Shown in pieces: positions 11,701 to 16,485 of a stretch of 16,485 bases of DNA; position 1 is the first letter of the stretch; the number at the start of each line of letters is the position of its first letter. The notes beneath the pieces were generated by a model that did no database searches, had not been told where the DNA came from, and was given only the letters and a program-made list of their open reading frames with translations. Source of the DNA: Candidatus Falkowbacteria bacterium CG10_big_fil_rev_8_21_14_0_10_44_15 (GTDB lineage: Bacteria > Patescibacteriota > Patescibacteriia > Patescibacteriales > XYC2-FULL-47-12); NCBI GenBank assembly GCA_002773575.1, contig PFAT01000026.1, forward strand, positions 1-16,485, read 5' to 3'. A program made the position numbers and the translations under genes.

Positions 11701-13105
11701 GACCGGGCAAGAATTGAATAAAGAACAAAAATCAGCCGTGCGGCGGGAGGCCCAGCAGGAGATGTTTAACGCGATTGCGCCGGAAAAAATATTAGCTCAA
11801 TTTCAAAATCACGAGCTTGGTTTGGCGTCGCTCTTAATTTATTTGGGCTTTAACAACCGCAAGCGCCATTCGGAGAGCGTTAACATTAAAAAAGCGCTGG
11901 ACAGAGCGCTTAAGCAGAAAAAATACGAAACGCAGAATAACGAATTAAAATCTAAGGGCATGATTGCTAATAATTCGGACGTATTTCTGTCTTATCTGAA
12001 CGGCCAGCTGGAGGTTGAAAAAGATGACGAGGGGGCGATCAGGGGCATATTAAAGCAGTACGGCTACGCGGATATGGGACGGAAGTTGAAGGTAGAAATC
12101 GCCAAAAAATCAGACCCGCGCGGCTGGGTCTGCGGCGACTATACTAACTGCTGCATGCCTTTCACTTCGTCAAAAAACAAGGAGTACGCTTTGCGGGAAG
12201 ATATGTCTTATTTTTTAATTTCCATTGTTGATGAAAGCGGCAGTGAGGATTTAGTGGGGCAGTCAGTGCTGGTGGCGGCAAGAAAGCAAGAGAATAAAGA
12301 TAAAAATGAAGAAGTAGCTTCTAAAGAAGCATTTACCATTAAAGACGCCGATGAAATCGCGATTGATAATATTGAGATAGCTAACCGAGCAACCAAGTAT
12401 CGGCTGATTATCGCTCAAGCCTATGAAGAGTTAAAAAAACAATTCCCCGATAAAAAAATAGTGATTGGCACGAGTTATAATGACGATGGCGGCATTGTTA
12501 CCGGTAATTGCCCGCTGGAAACCGTTGACGCTAATCCTTTGTTGGGAGATATGGAATATTCTGACTGGTATCACCACAACGCACACTATGTTTATTATGA
12601 CCCGGAGAAAAAAGAACAAACTGGTAAACAATATTTCGGTTTGCAGATAGACATGCTTGACCGCTCGCACATTAAGAGGTTTATCGCGGATAGCGAGGAA
12701 TACAGATCAATGGAAGCTCTGCTGGAAAAAATCGGTAAGGGCGAAGACGACGGCGACGGCGGGCTTATTTTCCCTGACAATTACAGTTGCGTTATTGGCG
12801 GCAAGGAAAGCTACCAAGGCTACATTATCGCCGCTGACTATATCAAGGGAGAGGGAGAAGACGATTATATTGAGTTTGAAAAAATTCACCTGCGCGATGA
12901 TCTGACATTAGCTGAAAAACAACAAATTTTTACTGATTACCTAAAGAGCAAAAAAATGAAAAAAAATGATCAAGTGGACGGTTTATTATTTAGGCCAGAA
13001 GCGATGGTAAATAATCCGTTTATTATGGATTCACTAAAGGAATATTTTAAAGACAAAAAGGAAATTATTAGCAGTAACGACGGTGGCATTAAAGTAAATT
13101 TTTAA
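8774..13105 (+). CDS. Giant helical-repeat protein with C-terminal Cys-containing, possibly GNAT-like domain
   Basis: I do not recognise a named family. The 1443 residues show, in order: a polar N-terminus (1-45); about 12-13 tandem two-helix units of ~39 residues (53-556) with consensus like IKIKESFNLPEEIINSPEVQ then EAAKQGIIKNLSKG; a helical segment (557-700); an acidic low-complexity linker (727-752); a charged helical or coiled-coil domain (755-1060); and a C-terminal domain (about 1070-1430). The last has RGWVCGDYTNCCMPF (C1120, C1126, C1127), strands like QSVLVAAR, AIDNIEIANR, a helix, then KIVIGTS, which recall the core of an acyltransferase (GNAT) fold, and a His/Tyr-rich patch SDWYHHNAHYVYYDP. 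There is no signal peptide or membrane segment, so it is probably cytosolic. The ATG lacks a Shine-Dalgarno. The gene is flanked by 62-bp direct repeats. Confidence 0.9.
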   Translation: MPEKFNAENLKPDGGEEMESQEAKEAQAEQPEVVLTPEQQKGLEEMIRCLVEGDINKAIKIKEKFNLSENIIKSPEVQEAVKKAMINCLHTSVINNAIKIKNKLKLPENVILSIEVQQAATEAIIRFMGNGYITIAAQIKDTFNLSEQVINSPVIQEAAKQGIIKYLSETDSLTENYIDPVIKIKERFNLPKETVQEAAKQGIIKNLSKGFISNAIKLQESLNLPEEIINSPEVQEAAKQGIIKQFSEGYGYAYIDKIIKLQESLNLPEEIINSPEIQEAAKQGIIKNLSKGFIDDAIKFKESLNSPEEIINSPEVQEAAKLVMMHCLPRVPIDVAIKIKDSFNLPEGIINSPEVQAVAKQRMITLLFKKDYNEAIKIKESFNLPEEIAQEAAKHIINIFSKDYEADINKAISIKERFNLPEEIINSPEVQEAAKQVMIQLLFGGYIEKAIEVKDSVNLPEEVVKDVAKVAIIKILLNGGRKWMSAALEIKNIFNLSESITSECAKEAFETIINLRPEEADYDLAMEIHAGFHIIGNTALVEEIYNKAVVDVIVAEPQLKLNYGLLQKLIGEKKLKNILLNHAGFWQNVHDSLLFMERVVGLPEEQQNKIARIVLPVLNSDIDFLKLNELLGSFDVDVYIAKQDGRETPFKNFAEFEREAMMQKYDVNVPENASEEFQDAVSILIKAPGVDVHFIKQMIEEYDSKSADTGVSIDGVPMPKQGLENYQDDNEEEGQEDYDDYGNNDDEDEQESFSNEKFAARLINIIEGKDNIDDRQIIKPFETEMPFDPLNKLTYMAVGIHALNSQTPKYAEMFDKKEELRGLIDAISETDKKIKDELSAKKNQKIKEDPDKKDRYAADYKKALDNTTLLKTGEGKKIEGVKPYNLENALMRFDEERMDKFRATVENCLRDEEIKNLLLQTFLIFAQKGEKIFDSIDLNAFTDTIERAQAVVGDYKNYETESNKLIEEKAASLAERTGQELNKEQKSAVRREAQQEMFNAIAPEKILAQFQNHELGLASLLIYLGFNNRKRHSESVNIKKALDRALKQKKYETQNNELKSKGMIANNSDVFLSYLNGQLEVEKDDEGAIRGILKQYGYADMGRKLKVEIAKKSDPRGWVCGDYTNCCMPFTSSKNKEYALREDMSYFLISIVDESGSEDLVGQSVLVAARKQENKDKNEEVASKEAFTIKDADEIAIDNIEIANRATKYRLIIAQAYEELKKQFPDKKIVIGTSYNDDGGIVTGNCPLETVDANPLLGDMEYSDWYHHNAHYVYYDPEKKEQTGKQYFGLQIDMLDRSHIKRFIADSEEYRSMEALLEKIGKGEDDGDGGLIFPDNYSCVIGGKESYQGYIIAADYIKGEGEDDYIEFEKIHLRDDLTLAEKQQIFTDYLKSKKMKKNDQVDGLLFRPEAMVNNPFIMDSLKEYFKDKKEIISSNDGGIKVNF
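8930..10441 (+). repeat. Region of ~39-codon repeats in the giant gene
   Basis: Twelve to thirteen units of 33-45 codons each encode a helix (INKAIKIKESFNL), a turn and a second helix (EVQEAAKQGIIK). Some units (around residues 180, 372, 447 and 484) lack the six-residue INSPEV-type link. DNA copies are close: 53 bases are identical between 9357-9409 and 9603-9655, and 39 bases between 9418-9456 and 9547-9585. This indicates recent duplication or gene conversion among units. Confidence 0.85.
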
Positions 13106-13106
13106 T

Positions 13107-13136
13107 ATTCAAAAATTAAAAATTCAAAAATTAAAA
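13107..13136. repeat. 15-bp tandem repeat after the giant gene
   Basis: ATTCAAAAATTAAAA occurs twice in a row. The second unit runs into the right 62-bp direct repeat. There is no stem-loop terminator between the giant gene and the PHP gene. Confidence 0.7.
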
Positions 13137-13187
13137 ATTATACCTATGTTAATCGACCTCCAACTCCATTCCACCTGCTCGGACGGG
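13126..13187 (+). repeat. 62-bp direct repeat, right copy
   Basis: It is a perfect copy of 8681-8742. It holds a duplicated ligase gene end (codons for Lys-Asn-stop), the spacer and the true first 14 codons of the PHP gene. Confidence 0.95.
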
Positions 13188-14006
13188 TATTTGACGCCGA
13201 GCGAGGTGGCGAAAACTTGCCGCGAGCGCGAGGTAAAAGTCGCGAGCTTAACCGACCACAACACGGTCAGCGGGCAGGAAGAGTTCGCGCGCGCCTGCCG
13301 CGAATTAAAGATTAAAGCCGTGCCCGGCATTGAGCTGTACGCGACGCTTGGGCATAAGCACCTGAACTTACTTTGGTATAACTTTGACGTCAACGACCCG
13401 GAGCTGCATAATTTATTGCGCGATTCGCAAAATCGGCGGCGGGCGGGCGTGCGGCGGGCGCTGGAGCGCTTAGTGAACAAGGGGTATTTATTAGACATTA
13501 ACGCCCTGCTGGACAAACAAAACCATTATATTCCCATTAACCACGTGATAGACAATTTTTACGCCCTGAATAAAAAAAGAGTGCAGCGGGAGTTGGGCAA
13601 AAAAAACATTTTAGAGACGGAAATCATCCGCAATTATTTCCGCAAAACGGAAAAGACCAAAATGCACGAAAGTTATCTTGACATTAAGCGCGTTTTTAAA
13701 ATCAAGCGGCGGGTGGGCGGCCAACTAATCTTTGCTCATCCCTGCATGTTCAGCTGGATTAAAGAAAACACCATCCAGCAGCTGGCGCAGTCGGGCTTAA
13801 ACGGGTTGGAAGTGCTTTCGCCGCACCATTCCTGGGAAGCGGTAAGTTATTTGCAGGCGCTCGCCGGCCAATATAAGCTGATTATGACCGGCGGCAGCGA
13901 TTTCCACCGCTTTGAAGAGCAGCCGTGGTATAACATTAAAAGCGCCTGGGATTATTTTGCGATTGAGAGCAAATTGCTGAAGGGGGTGGAAAAAATAATA
14001 AGTTGA
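13146..14006 (+). CDS. PHP-domain metal-dependent phosphoesterase
   Basis: PHP enzymes hydrolyse phosphoesters with two or three bound metals; relatives act on nucleoside bisphosphates, oligonucleotides or histidinol phosphate. Of the metal ligands, H8 (LQLHSTCSDG), D13, D37-H38 (LTDHNT), E63 (PGIEL), H198 (FAHP), H227/H228 and D252-H254 (GGSDFHR) are visible. The first His of the usual HxH motif is Gln here (Q6). At 286 residues it has the length of the YciV/TrpH-like subgroup. A middle helical insert lies between 85 and 185. The ATG at 13146 has no Shine-Dalgarno. The gene's start is exactly duplicated upstream of the giant gene, so its original neighbour was the ligase gene. Confidence 0.88.
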   Translation: MLIDLQLHSTCSDGYLTPSEVAKTCREREVKVASLTDHNTVSGQEEFARACRELKIKAVPGIELYATLGHKHLNLLWYNFDVNDPELHNLLRDSQNRRRAGVRRALERLVNKGYLLDINALLDKQNHYIPINHVIDNFYALNKKRVQRELGKKNILETEIIRNYFRKTEKTKMHESYLDIKRVFKIKRRVGGQLIFAHPCMFSWIKENTIQQLAQSGLNGLEVLSPHHSWEAVSYLQALAGQYKLIMTGGSDFHRFEEQPWYNIKSAWDYFAIESKLLKGVEKIIS

Positions 14007-14026
14007 GAGAAAAAAAGTAAAAAAAT

Positions 14027-14100
14027 TGTCATTCCCGCGAAAGCGGGAATCTCAAGATAGCTATACGAAAAGTTAGATTCCCGCTTTCGCGGGAATGACA
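14027..14100. repeat. REP-pair / dRS3-like inverted repeat between PHP and methyltransferase genes (family A, copy 2)
   Basis: The 26-bp arms (14027-14052 and 14075-14100) are perfect inverted repeats with a 22-base spacer. They are identical to the arms at 1452-1528. The element fills most of the 110-bp gap and ends 16 bases before the methyltransferase ATG. Confidence 0.9.
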
Positions 14101-14116
14101 CAAAAGATTAAAAATT

Positions 14117-14707
14117 ATGCTTGTGGACACTAATATTTACGACGCCCGTTTTTTTACCAATACGGTTAAATTAGAAGCGCCATCGGCACGCGCCGCGGCT
14201 GATATTTTCAATAAACATTTTGCGCCGCGCTCGGTGATTGACATTGGCTGCGGCAGCGGCATTTATTTGGCGGAGTTTAAAAAAAGGGGAGTGAAGATTT
14301 TGGGCTATGACGGCTCGCCGGCGGCAGTCAAATCATCTTTGGTCGGTTCTAAAATTAAACGGCACGACTTGTGCCGGCCGCTAAAGCTGAAGCAAAAATT
14401 TGATTTATGTTTATGCCTGGAAGTGGCGGAACACTTGCCGCTCGTGTCCGCTGACACTTTGATAAATACGCTGGTTAAGTCAGCGCCGACTATCGTTTTT
14501 ACCGCCGCCACTCCCGGGCAGGGCCCGCGTTCCATCGGCCACATTAACGAACAGCCGCATTCGTTTTGGGTCAAAAAATTTCAGGCCCAGCAATATAGTT
14601 TAGACAAAAAATTAACCGCTAAGATTAAGCGAGAGATGAAAGCAAGAAAGGTAATTTGGTGGATAGTGAAAAATTTAACGGTGTTTAAACATTCTCGCGG
14701 CTCTTGA
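14117..14707 (+). CDS. Class I SAM-dependent methyltransferase
   Basis: The 196-residue protein has a Rossmann-type methyltransferase core. Motif I is VIDIGCGSGIYLAEF (40-54), the acidic residue after strand 2 is D65 in GYDGSPAAV, and the strand 4 region is KFDLCLCLEVAEHLP (94-108). A later SIGHINEQPHSFWVKKF (139-155) is typical of small methyltransferases of the Methyltransf_23 type. The substrate cannot be told. The C-terminus is basic (KREMKARKVIWW). There is no Shine-Dalgarno before the ATG, and an AT-rich leader follows the repeat pair. A promoter for the next gene overlaps its stop codon. Confidence 0.88.
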   Translation: MLVDTNIYDARFFTNTVKLEAPSARAAADIFNKHFAPRSVIDIGCGSGIYLAEFKKRGVKILGYDGSPAAVKSSLVGSKIKRHDLCRPLKLKQKFDLCLCLEVAEHLPLVSADTLINTLVKSAPTIVFTAATPGQGPRSIGHINEQPHSFWVKKFQAQQYSLDKKLTAKIKREMKARKVIWWIVKNLTVFKHSRGS

Positions 14708-14732
14708 TTTTTTTAAAGCATTCCAATATAAT
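14704..14732 (+). promoter_or_regulatory. Promoter of the 102-aa gene
   Basis: TTGATT (14704-14709) and TATAAT (14727-14732) are spaced by 17 bases. The -35 overlaps the methyltransferase stop. The predicted leader is about 50 bases and carries a strong GGGAGG. Confidence 0.75.
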
Positions 14733-14788
14733 ATCAGTATTCAGCAAAAATTGCGGCTGATAACAAAAAAATAACGGGAGGCATTGCG

Positions 14789-15097
14789 ATGGTTGAAATC
14801 AACCCATCTTATAATCCTCCTGTTAATAATGGAGGGTTAGGTAGTCCAGTTAAACGGCTTGAGCATCCCAGTGTTTCTTTCCGGTCGCCGTCAAAGGCCG
14901 TGATAACCGCAACCAAAGAAAAAGCACCCCCTCCTAATCCTACCGATGAGACTCCTAACCCCATTCAAAGGCTTGAAAATAGCGTTCCTTTCCAATCTCC
15001 CTCGAGCGCGGTAACAGCCAAGACCAAAACAGAGGTTAGAGATGGGCCGTCGGTAGACCATCCATTTTTAGGGTGGCATCTGAATGTTACCGGTTGA
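14789..15097 (+). CDS. Small Pro/Ser/Thr-rich, probably disordered protein with internal duplication
   Basis: I do not recognise a family. The 102-residue protein has no hydrophobic segment or signal peptide and is rich in Pro, Ser, Thr, Asn and Lys. It contains two related halves: PVKRLEHPSVSFRSPSKAV (20-38) and PIQRLENSVPFQSPSSAV (57-74), each followed by a TxTK stretch. It ends with HPFLGWHLNVTG. The start is secure: GGGAGG lies 7-8 bases upstream of the ATG. It is its own transcription unit, between a good promoter and a perfect terminator, which suggests a real and perhaps well expressed gene. It may be a linker-like or protein-binding peptide; function is unknown. Confidence 0.75.
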   Translation: MVEINPSYNPPVNNGGLGSPVKRLEHPSVSFRSPSKAVITATKEKAPPPNPTDETPNPIQRLENSVPFQSPSSAVTAKTKTEVRDGPSVDHPFLGWHLNVTG

Positions 15098-15103
15098 TTA
15101 TTT

Positions 15104-15140
15104 AACTGCCTGTTTGATTTTTTAACAGGCAGTTTTTATT
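15104..15140 (+). terminator. Rho-independent terminator of the 102-aa gene
   Basis: AACTGCCTGTT (15104-15114) and AACAGGCAGTT (15124-15134) form a perfect 11-bp stem with a 9-base loop, followed by a T-run. Confidence 0.92.
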
Positions 15141-15153
15141 TTAAATTAAAAGT

Positions 15154-15182
15154 TTGACAAGAAGAGAAATTTATGATTGAAT
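15154..15182 (+). promoter_or_regulatory. Probable promoter of the 298-aa gene
   Basis: TTGACA (15154-15159) matches the -35 consensus. TTGAAT at 15177-15182 lies 17 bases on and is a weaker -10. Its transcript would carry the family B repeat in the leader. Confidence 0.5.
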
Positions 15183-15184
15183 AA

Positions 15185-15262
15185 ATCCAAACACCTTCAC
15201 CACCGGGTATTAAACCCCAACACCAAAATTTGGTGTGGGGGTATTCCGGAAGGTGTATGGAT
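15185..15262. repeat. 78-bp nested palindromic element (family B, intergenic copy)
   Basis: The outer arms ATCCAAACACCTTC and GAAGGTGTATGGAT differ from perfect pairing at one position. The inner palindrome (15215-15241) has the core ACACCAAAATTTGGTGT. The reverse complement shares GGGGTTTAATACCC and GGTGAAGGTGT with the element in tsaD (946-1041), so both belong to one family with a variable stretch on one side. Confidence 0.85.
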
Positions 15263-15318
15263 AAATGTATTAGTTCATTACATAGTCGAAAAAAAATATC
15301 AATTTTAGGAGATAAATC

Positions 15319-16215
15319 ATGGACGCGAAAACTAAATCGCTGTTACGGCAGAGAAAGCAGTACCCTCTTTATCAAGAGGGTAAAAAATTCTGCTTTGCTT
15401 TAGGATGGGTATGTCTGTTCGCGTTAATTTGCGGGGCGTTTGTTTTGCCTTTTGTAAAAGTACTTGCCTTTTATAACGCTAGACAGGTAGAAGTTGCCCA
15501 GATCAAGTTAATTTGGTTTATCGGGGCGACAACATTGCTTTCCATTATACTGTGGACTTTCTGGCTGGTATTGCGACAGAAAGCGAGAAATTGCCCCACT
15601 ATTCTGCGCTGCCAGTTGCCCAAACAAGACTTTAAACCATCGCAATACGACGTTTGGCGCCGGCGCGGCAAAATTTTTGCTTTAGTGCCTGCTAGTGTTA
15701 AAATTTTTAAGCCTGATATGTTCAGTGAATTTTTTAACGTTATTGAGTTGAACACTAAGGCAATGGAAGGCAAATGGTTCCCGCACTTAAAATTTTATTA
15801 TCCTAATTTTAAAGTGCGGATAGGATGCAAGGAAAAAATAATATTAGAGACGTTACAAATCATCTTTGCCAATCCGGCGAGGTTTCGAGCAGAGGTAAAA
15901 AAAGAATTAGAAAAAAAATTGCCACAATATTTATCTTGTCTGCATTTTGATGGGGATAAACCCGTGTCTGGCAAGGAGGTGGGTGCTGCTTGCCGGCGAG
16001 CAGACATAGAGGTTAGAAGCATACCGTTAGTTATCCGTTATGCCAGTCGGCCGGACGTGCTCACGGCGGCGGAAAAAGGGTACGGCCGCAAACAGCCAAG
16101 CGCTACTGTTCAAGTTAAGCCAGACCCGCAGACGGCCATTCGTCGCGCTTTACAAATGATCCATTGGCGCCGGCGGTTGGCTATTGAAAAACGGTTGTCG
16201 GCGGAAGAAAGTTGA
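15319..16215 (+). CDS. Membrane protein with two transmembrane segments and a basic cytosolic domain
   Basis: I do not recognise a family. The 298 residues start with a short basic region, then two hydrophobic segments at about 26-50 and 62-86 with a short loop (NARQVEVAQIK) between them. A ~210-residue soluble domain follows. Basic residues at both ends of the hairpin favour a cytosolic C-terminus. The soluble part has mixed helix and strand (SEFFNVIELNTKAM, WFPHLKFYYPNFKVRIGC, RFRAEVKKELEKKL) and ends in a strongly basic helix (HWRRRLAIEKRL). AGGAGA lies 7 bases before the ATG. A terminator follows directly, so it is a single-gene unit. Confidence 0.85.
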   Translation: MDAKTKSLLRQRKQYPLYQEGKKFCFALGWVCLFALICGAFVLPFVKVLAFYNARQVEVAQIKLIWFIGATTLLSIILWTFWLVLRQKARNCPTILRCQLPKQDFKPSQYDVWRRRGKIFALVPASVKIFKPDMFSEFFNVIELNTKAMEGKWFPHLKFYYPNFKVRIGCKEKIILETLQIIFANPARFRAEVKKELEKKLPQYLSCLHFDGDKPVSGKEVGAACRRADIEVRSIPLVIRYASRPDVLTAAEKGYGRKQPSATVQVKPDPQTAIRRALQMIHWRRRLAIEKRLSAEES

Positions 16216-16235
16216 AAAAAAAGAAACAAAAAACT

Positions 16236-16271
16236 AAGCGGCTCTAAGTTCAAGAGCCGCTTTTTTCTTTT
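16236..16271 (+). terminator. Rho-independent terminator of the 298-aa gene
   Basis: AAGCGGCTCT (16236-16245) and AGAGCCGCTT (16253-16262) form a 10-bp stem with a 7-base loop, followed by a T-run. Confidence 0.92.
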
Positions 16272-16300
16272 TGCCAAACGCAAGATCAGTGTAAAATTAC

Positions 16301-16327
16301 CTCCACACCAAAAATTTTGGTGTGGAG
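16301..16327. repeat. 27-bp perfect palindrome, solo core of family B
   Basis: CTCCACACCAAAA and TTTTGGTGTGGAG are perfect inverted 13-base arms around one base. The core resembles the inner palindrome of the elements at 946-1041 and 15185-15262, but without outer arms. It lies 6 bases past the stop of the right-edge gene and could act as a 3' hairpin, although no clean T-run follows on that strand. Confidence 0.7.
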
Positions 16328-16332
16328 TTGAA

Positions 16333-16485
16333 TTATCGATAAAATTTGGCGGCCGCTTCCGGCGCGACTGAATTTATCACCAGCCCGCTTCCCAGCTCCA
16401 CTCCCGCCCAGATGGAATCGCGCGGCTGGATTTTAAGATAAAAATATTGGTTCGGATTAGAAATAACCTGATGCATAAAAAAGTT
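16333..16485 (-). CDS. C-terminal end of an unidentified protein (partial, enters from the right edge)
   Basis: An open frame reads leftward from the window edge to TAA at 16335-16333, giving 50 residues. The visible end includes VISNPNQYFYLKIQPRDSIW, then AGVELGSGLVINSVAPEAAA and KFYR. An internal ATG (16476) exists but lacks a ribosome binding site, so the true start is probably outside. The gene is convergent with the 298-aa gene. The fragment is too short to name a family. Confidence 0.6.
   Translation of the reverse strand, partial: NFFMHQVISNPNQYFYLKIQPRDSIWAGVELGSGLVINSVAPEAAAKFYR

Noticed and set aside
11150..11728. A 192-codon minus-strand frame opposite the middle of the giant gene
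   Set aside because: Its composition (Phe-rich, mirrored Lys codons) is that of a shadow frame, with no ribosome binding site and no recognisable domain.
8681..13187. Reading the 62-bp direct repeats as attL/attR of an integrase-driven island
   Set aside because: No integrase, excisionase or tRNA end is present in the block, and the repeat covers a gene start rather than a gene end. Direct repeats are reported, but not an island call.

Overview
The window looks like a chromosomal segment of an ultra-small uncultured bacterium of the Patescibacteria/CPR type, most likely Parcubacteria-like. This is inferred from the mix of lineage-typical genes (a four-repeat S1 protein, S16 with a Lys/Glu tail, a four-helix-bundle S23 gene, and an O-antigen-ligase-like protein beside a nucleotidyltransferase-like protein), AT-rich spacers, many starts without a Shine-Dalgarno site and a heavy load of short palindromic repeats. 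No rRNA, tRNA, CRISPR array, integrase or transposase was seen.

Left part (1-4480, all minus strand) is a translation-centred block. In transcription order it holds an S1-domain protein, rpsP (S16), khpA (KH-domain RNA binder), trmD (tRNA m1G37 methyltransferase), tsaD (tRNA t6A synthesis) and the start of a membrane protein that leaves the window. Individual promoters and terminators can be read: a TTGACT-17-TAATAT promoter with a structured ~155-nt leader before the S1 gene, TTGACA-16-TATAAT before khpA, a strong terminator after khpA, and an extended -10 before trmD. rimM and rplS, usual neighbours of rpsP/trmD, are absent here.

The middle (4747-8689, plus strand) holds rmuC, a compact S23 cassette bounded by 38-bp inverted repeat arrays, a nucleotidyltransferase-like protein and a polytopic O-antigen ligase/polymerase family protein. 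The last two suggest surface-glycan work.

The right part (8690-14707, plus strand) contains the main anomaly. A 4332-bp gene for a 1443-residue protein lies between two perfect 62-bp direct repeats. Each repeat consists of the junction between the ligase gene end and the start of a PHP-domain gene, so a ~4.4-kb block appears to have inserted at the PHP start while regenerating an intact PHP gene downstream and leaving a short remnant upstream. The protein has about 12-13 helical repeats of ~39 residues, an acidic linker and a C-terminal Cys-containing domain that may be GNAT-like. A SAM methyltransferase follows the PHP gene. Then come two separate transcription units: a Pro-rich 102-aa protein with its own promoter and terminator, and a two-TM membrane protein of 298 aa. 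A minus-strand gene enters from the right edge.

At least four families of short palindromic elements are scattered through the window. Some sit inside genes without breaking the frame: a 96-bp element in tsaD, a GC-rich remnant in tsaD and another in the ligase gene. This resembles the in-frame palindromic elements known from Rickettsia.
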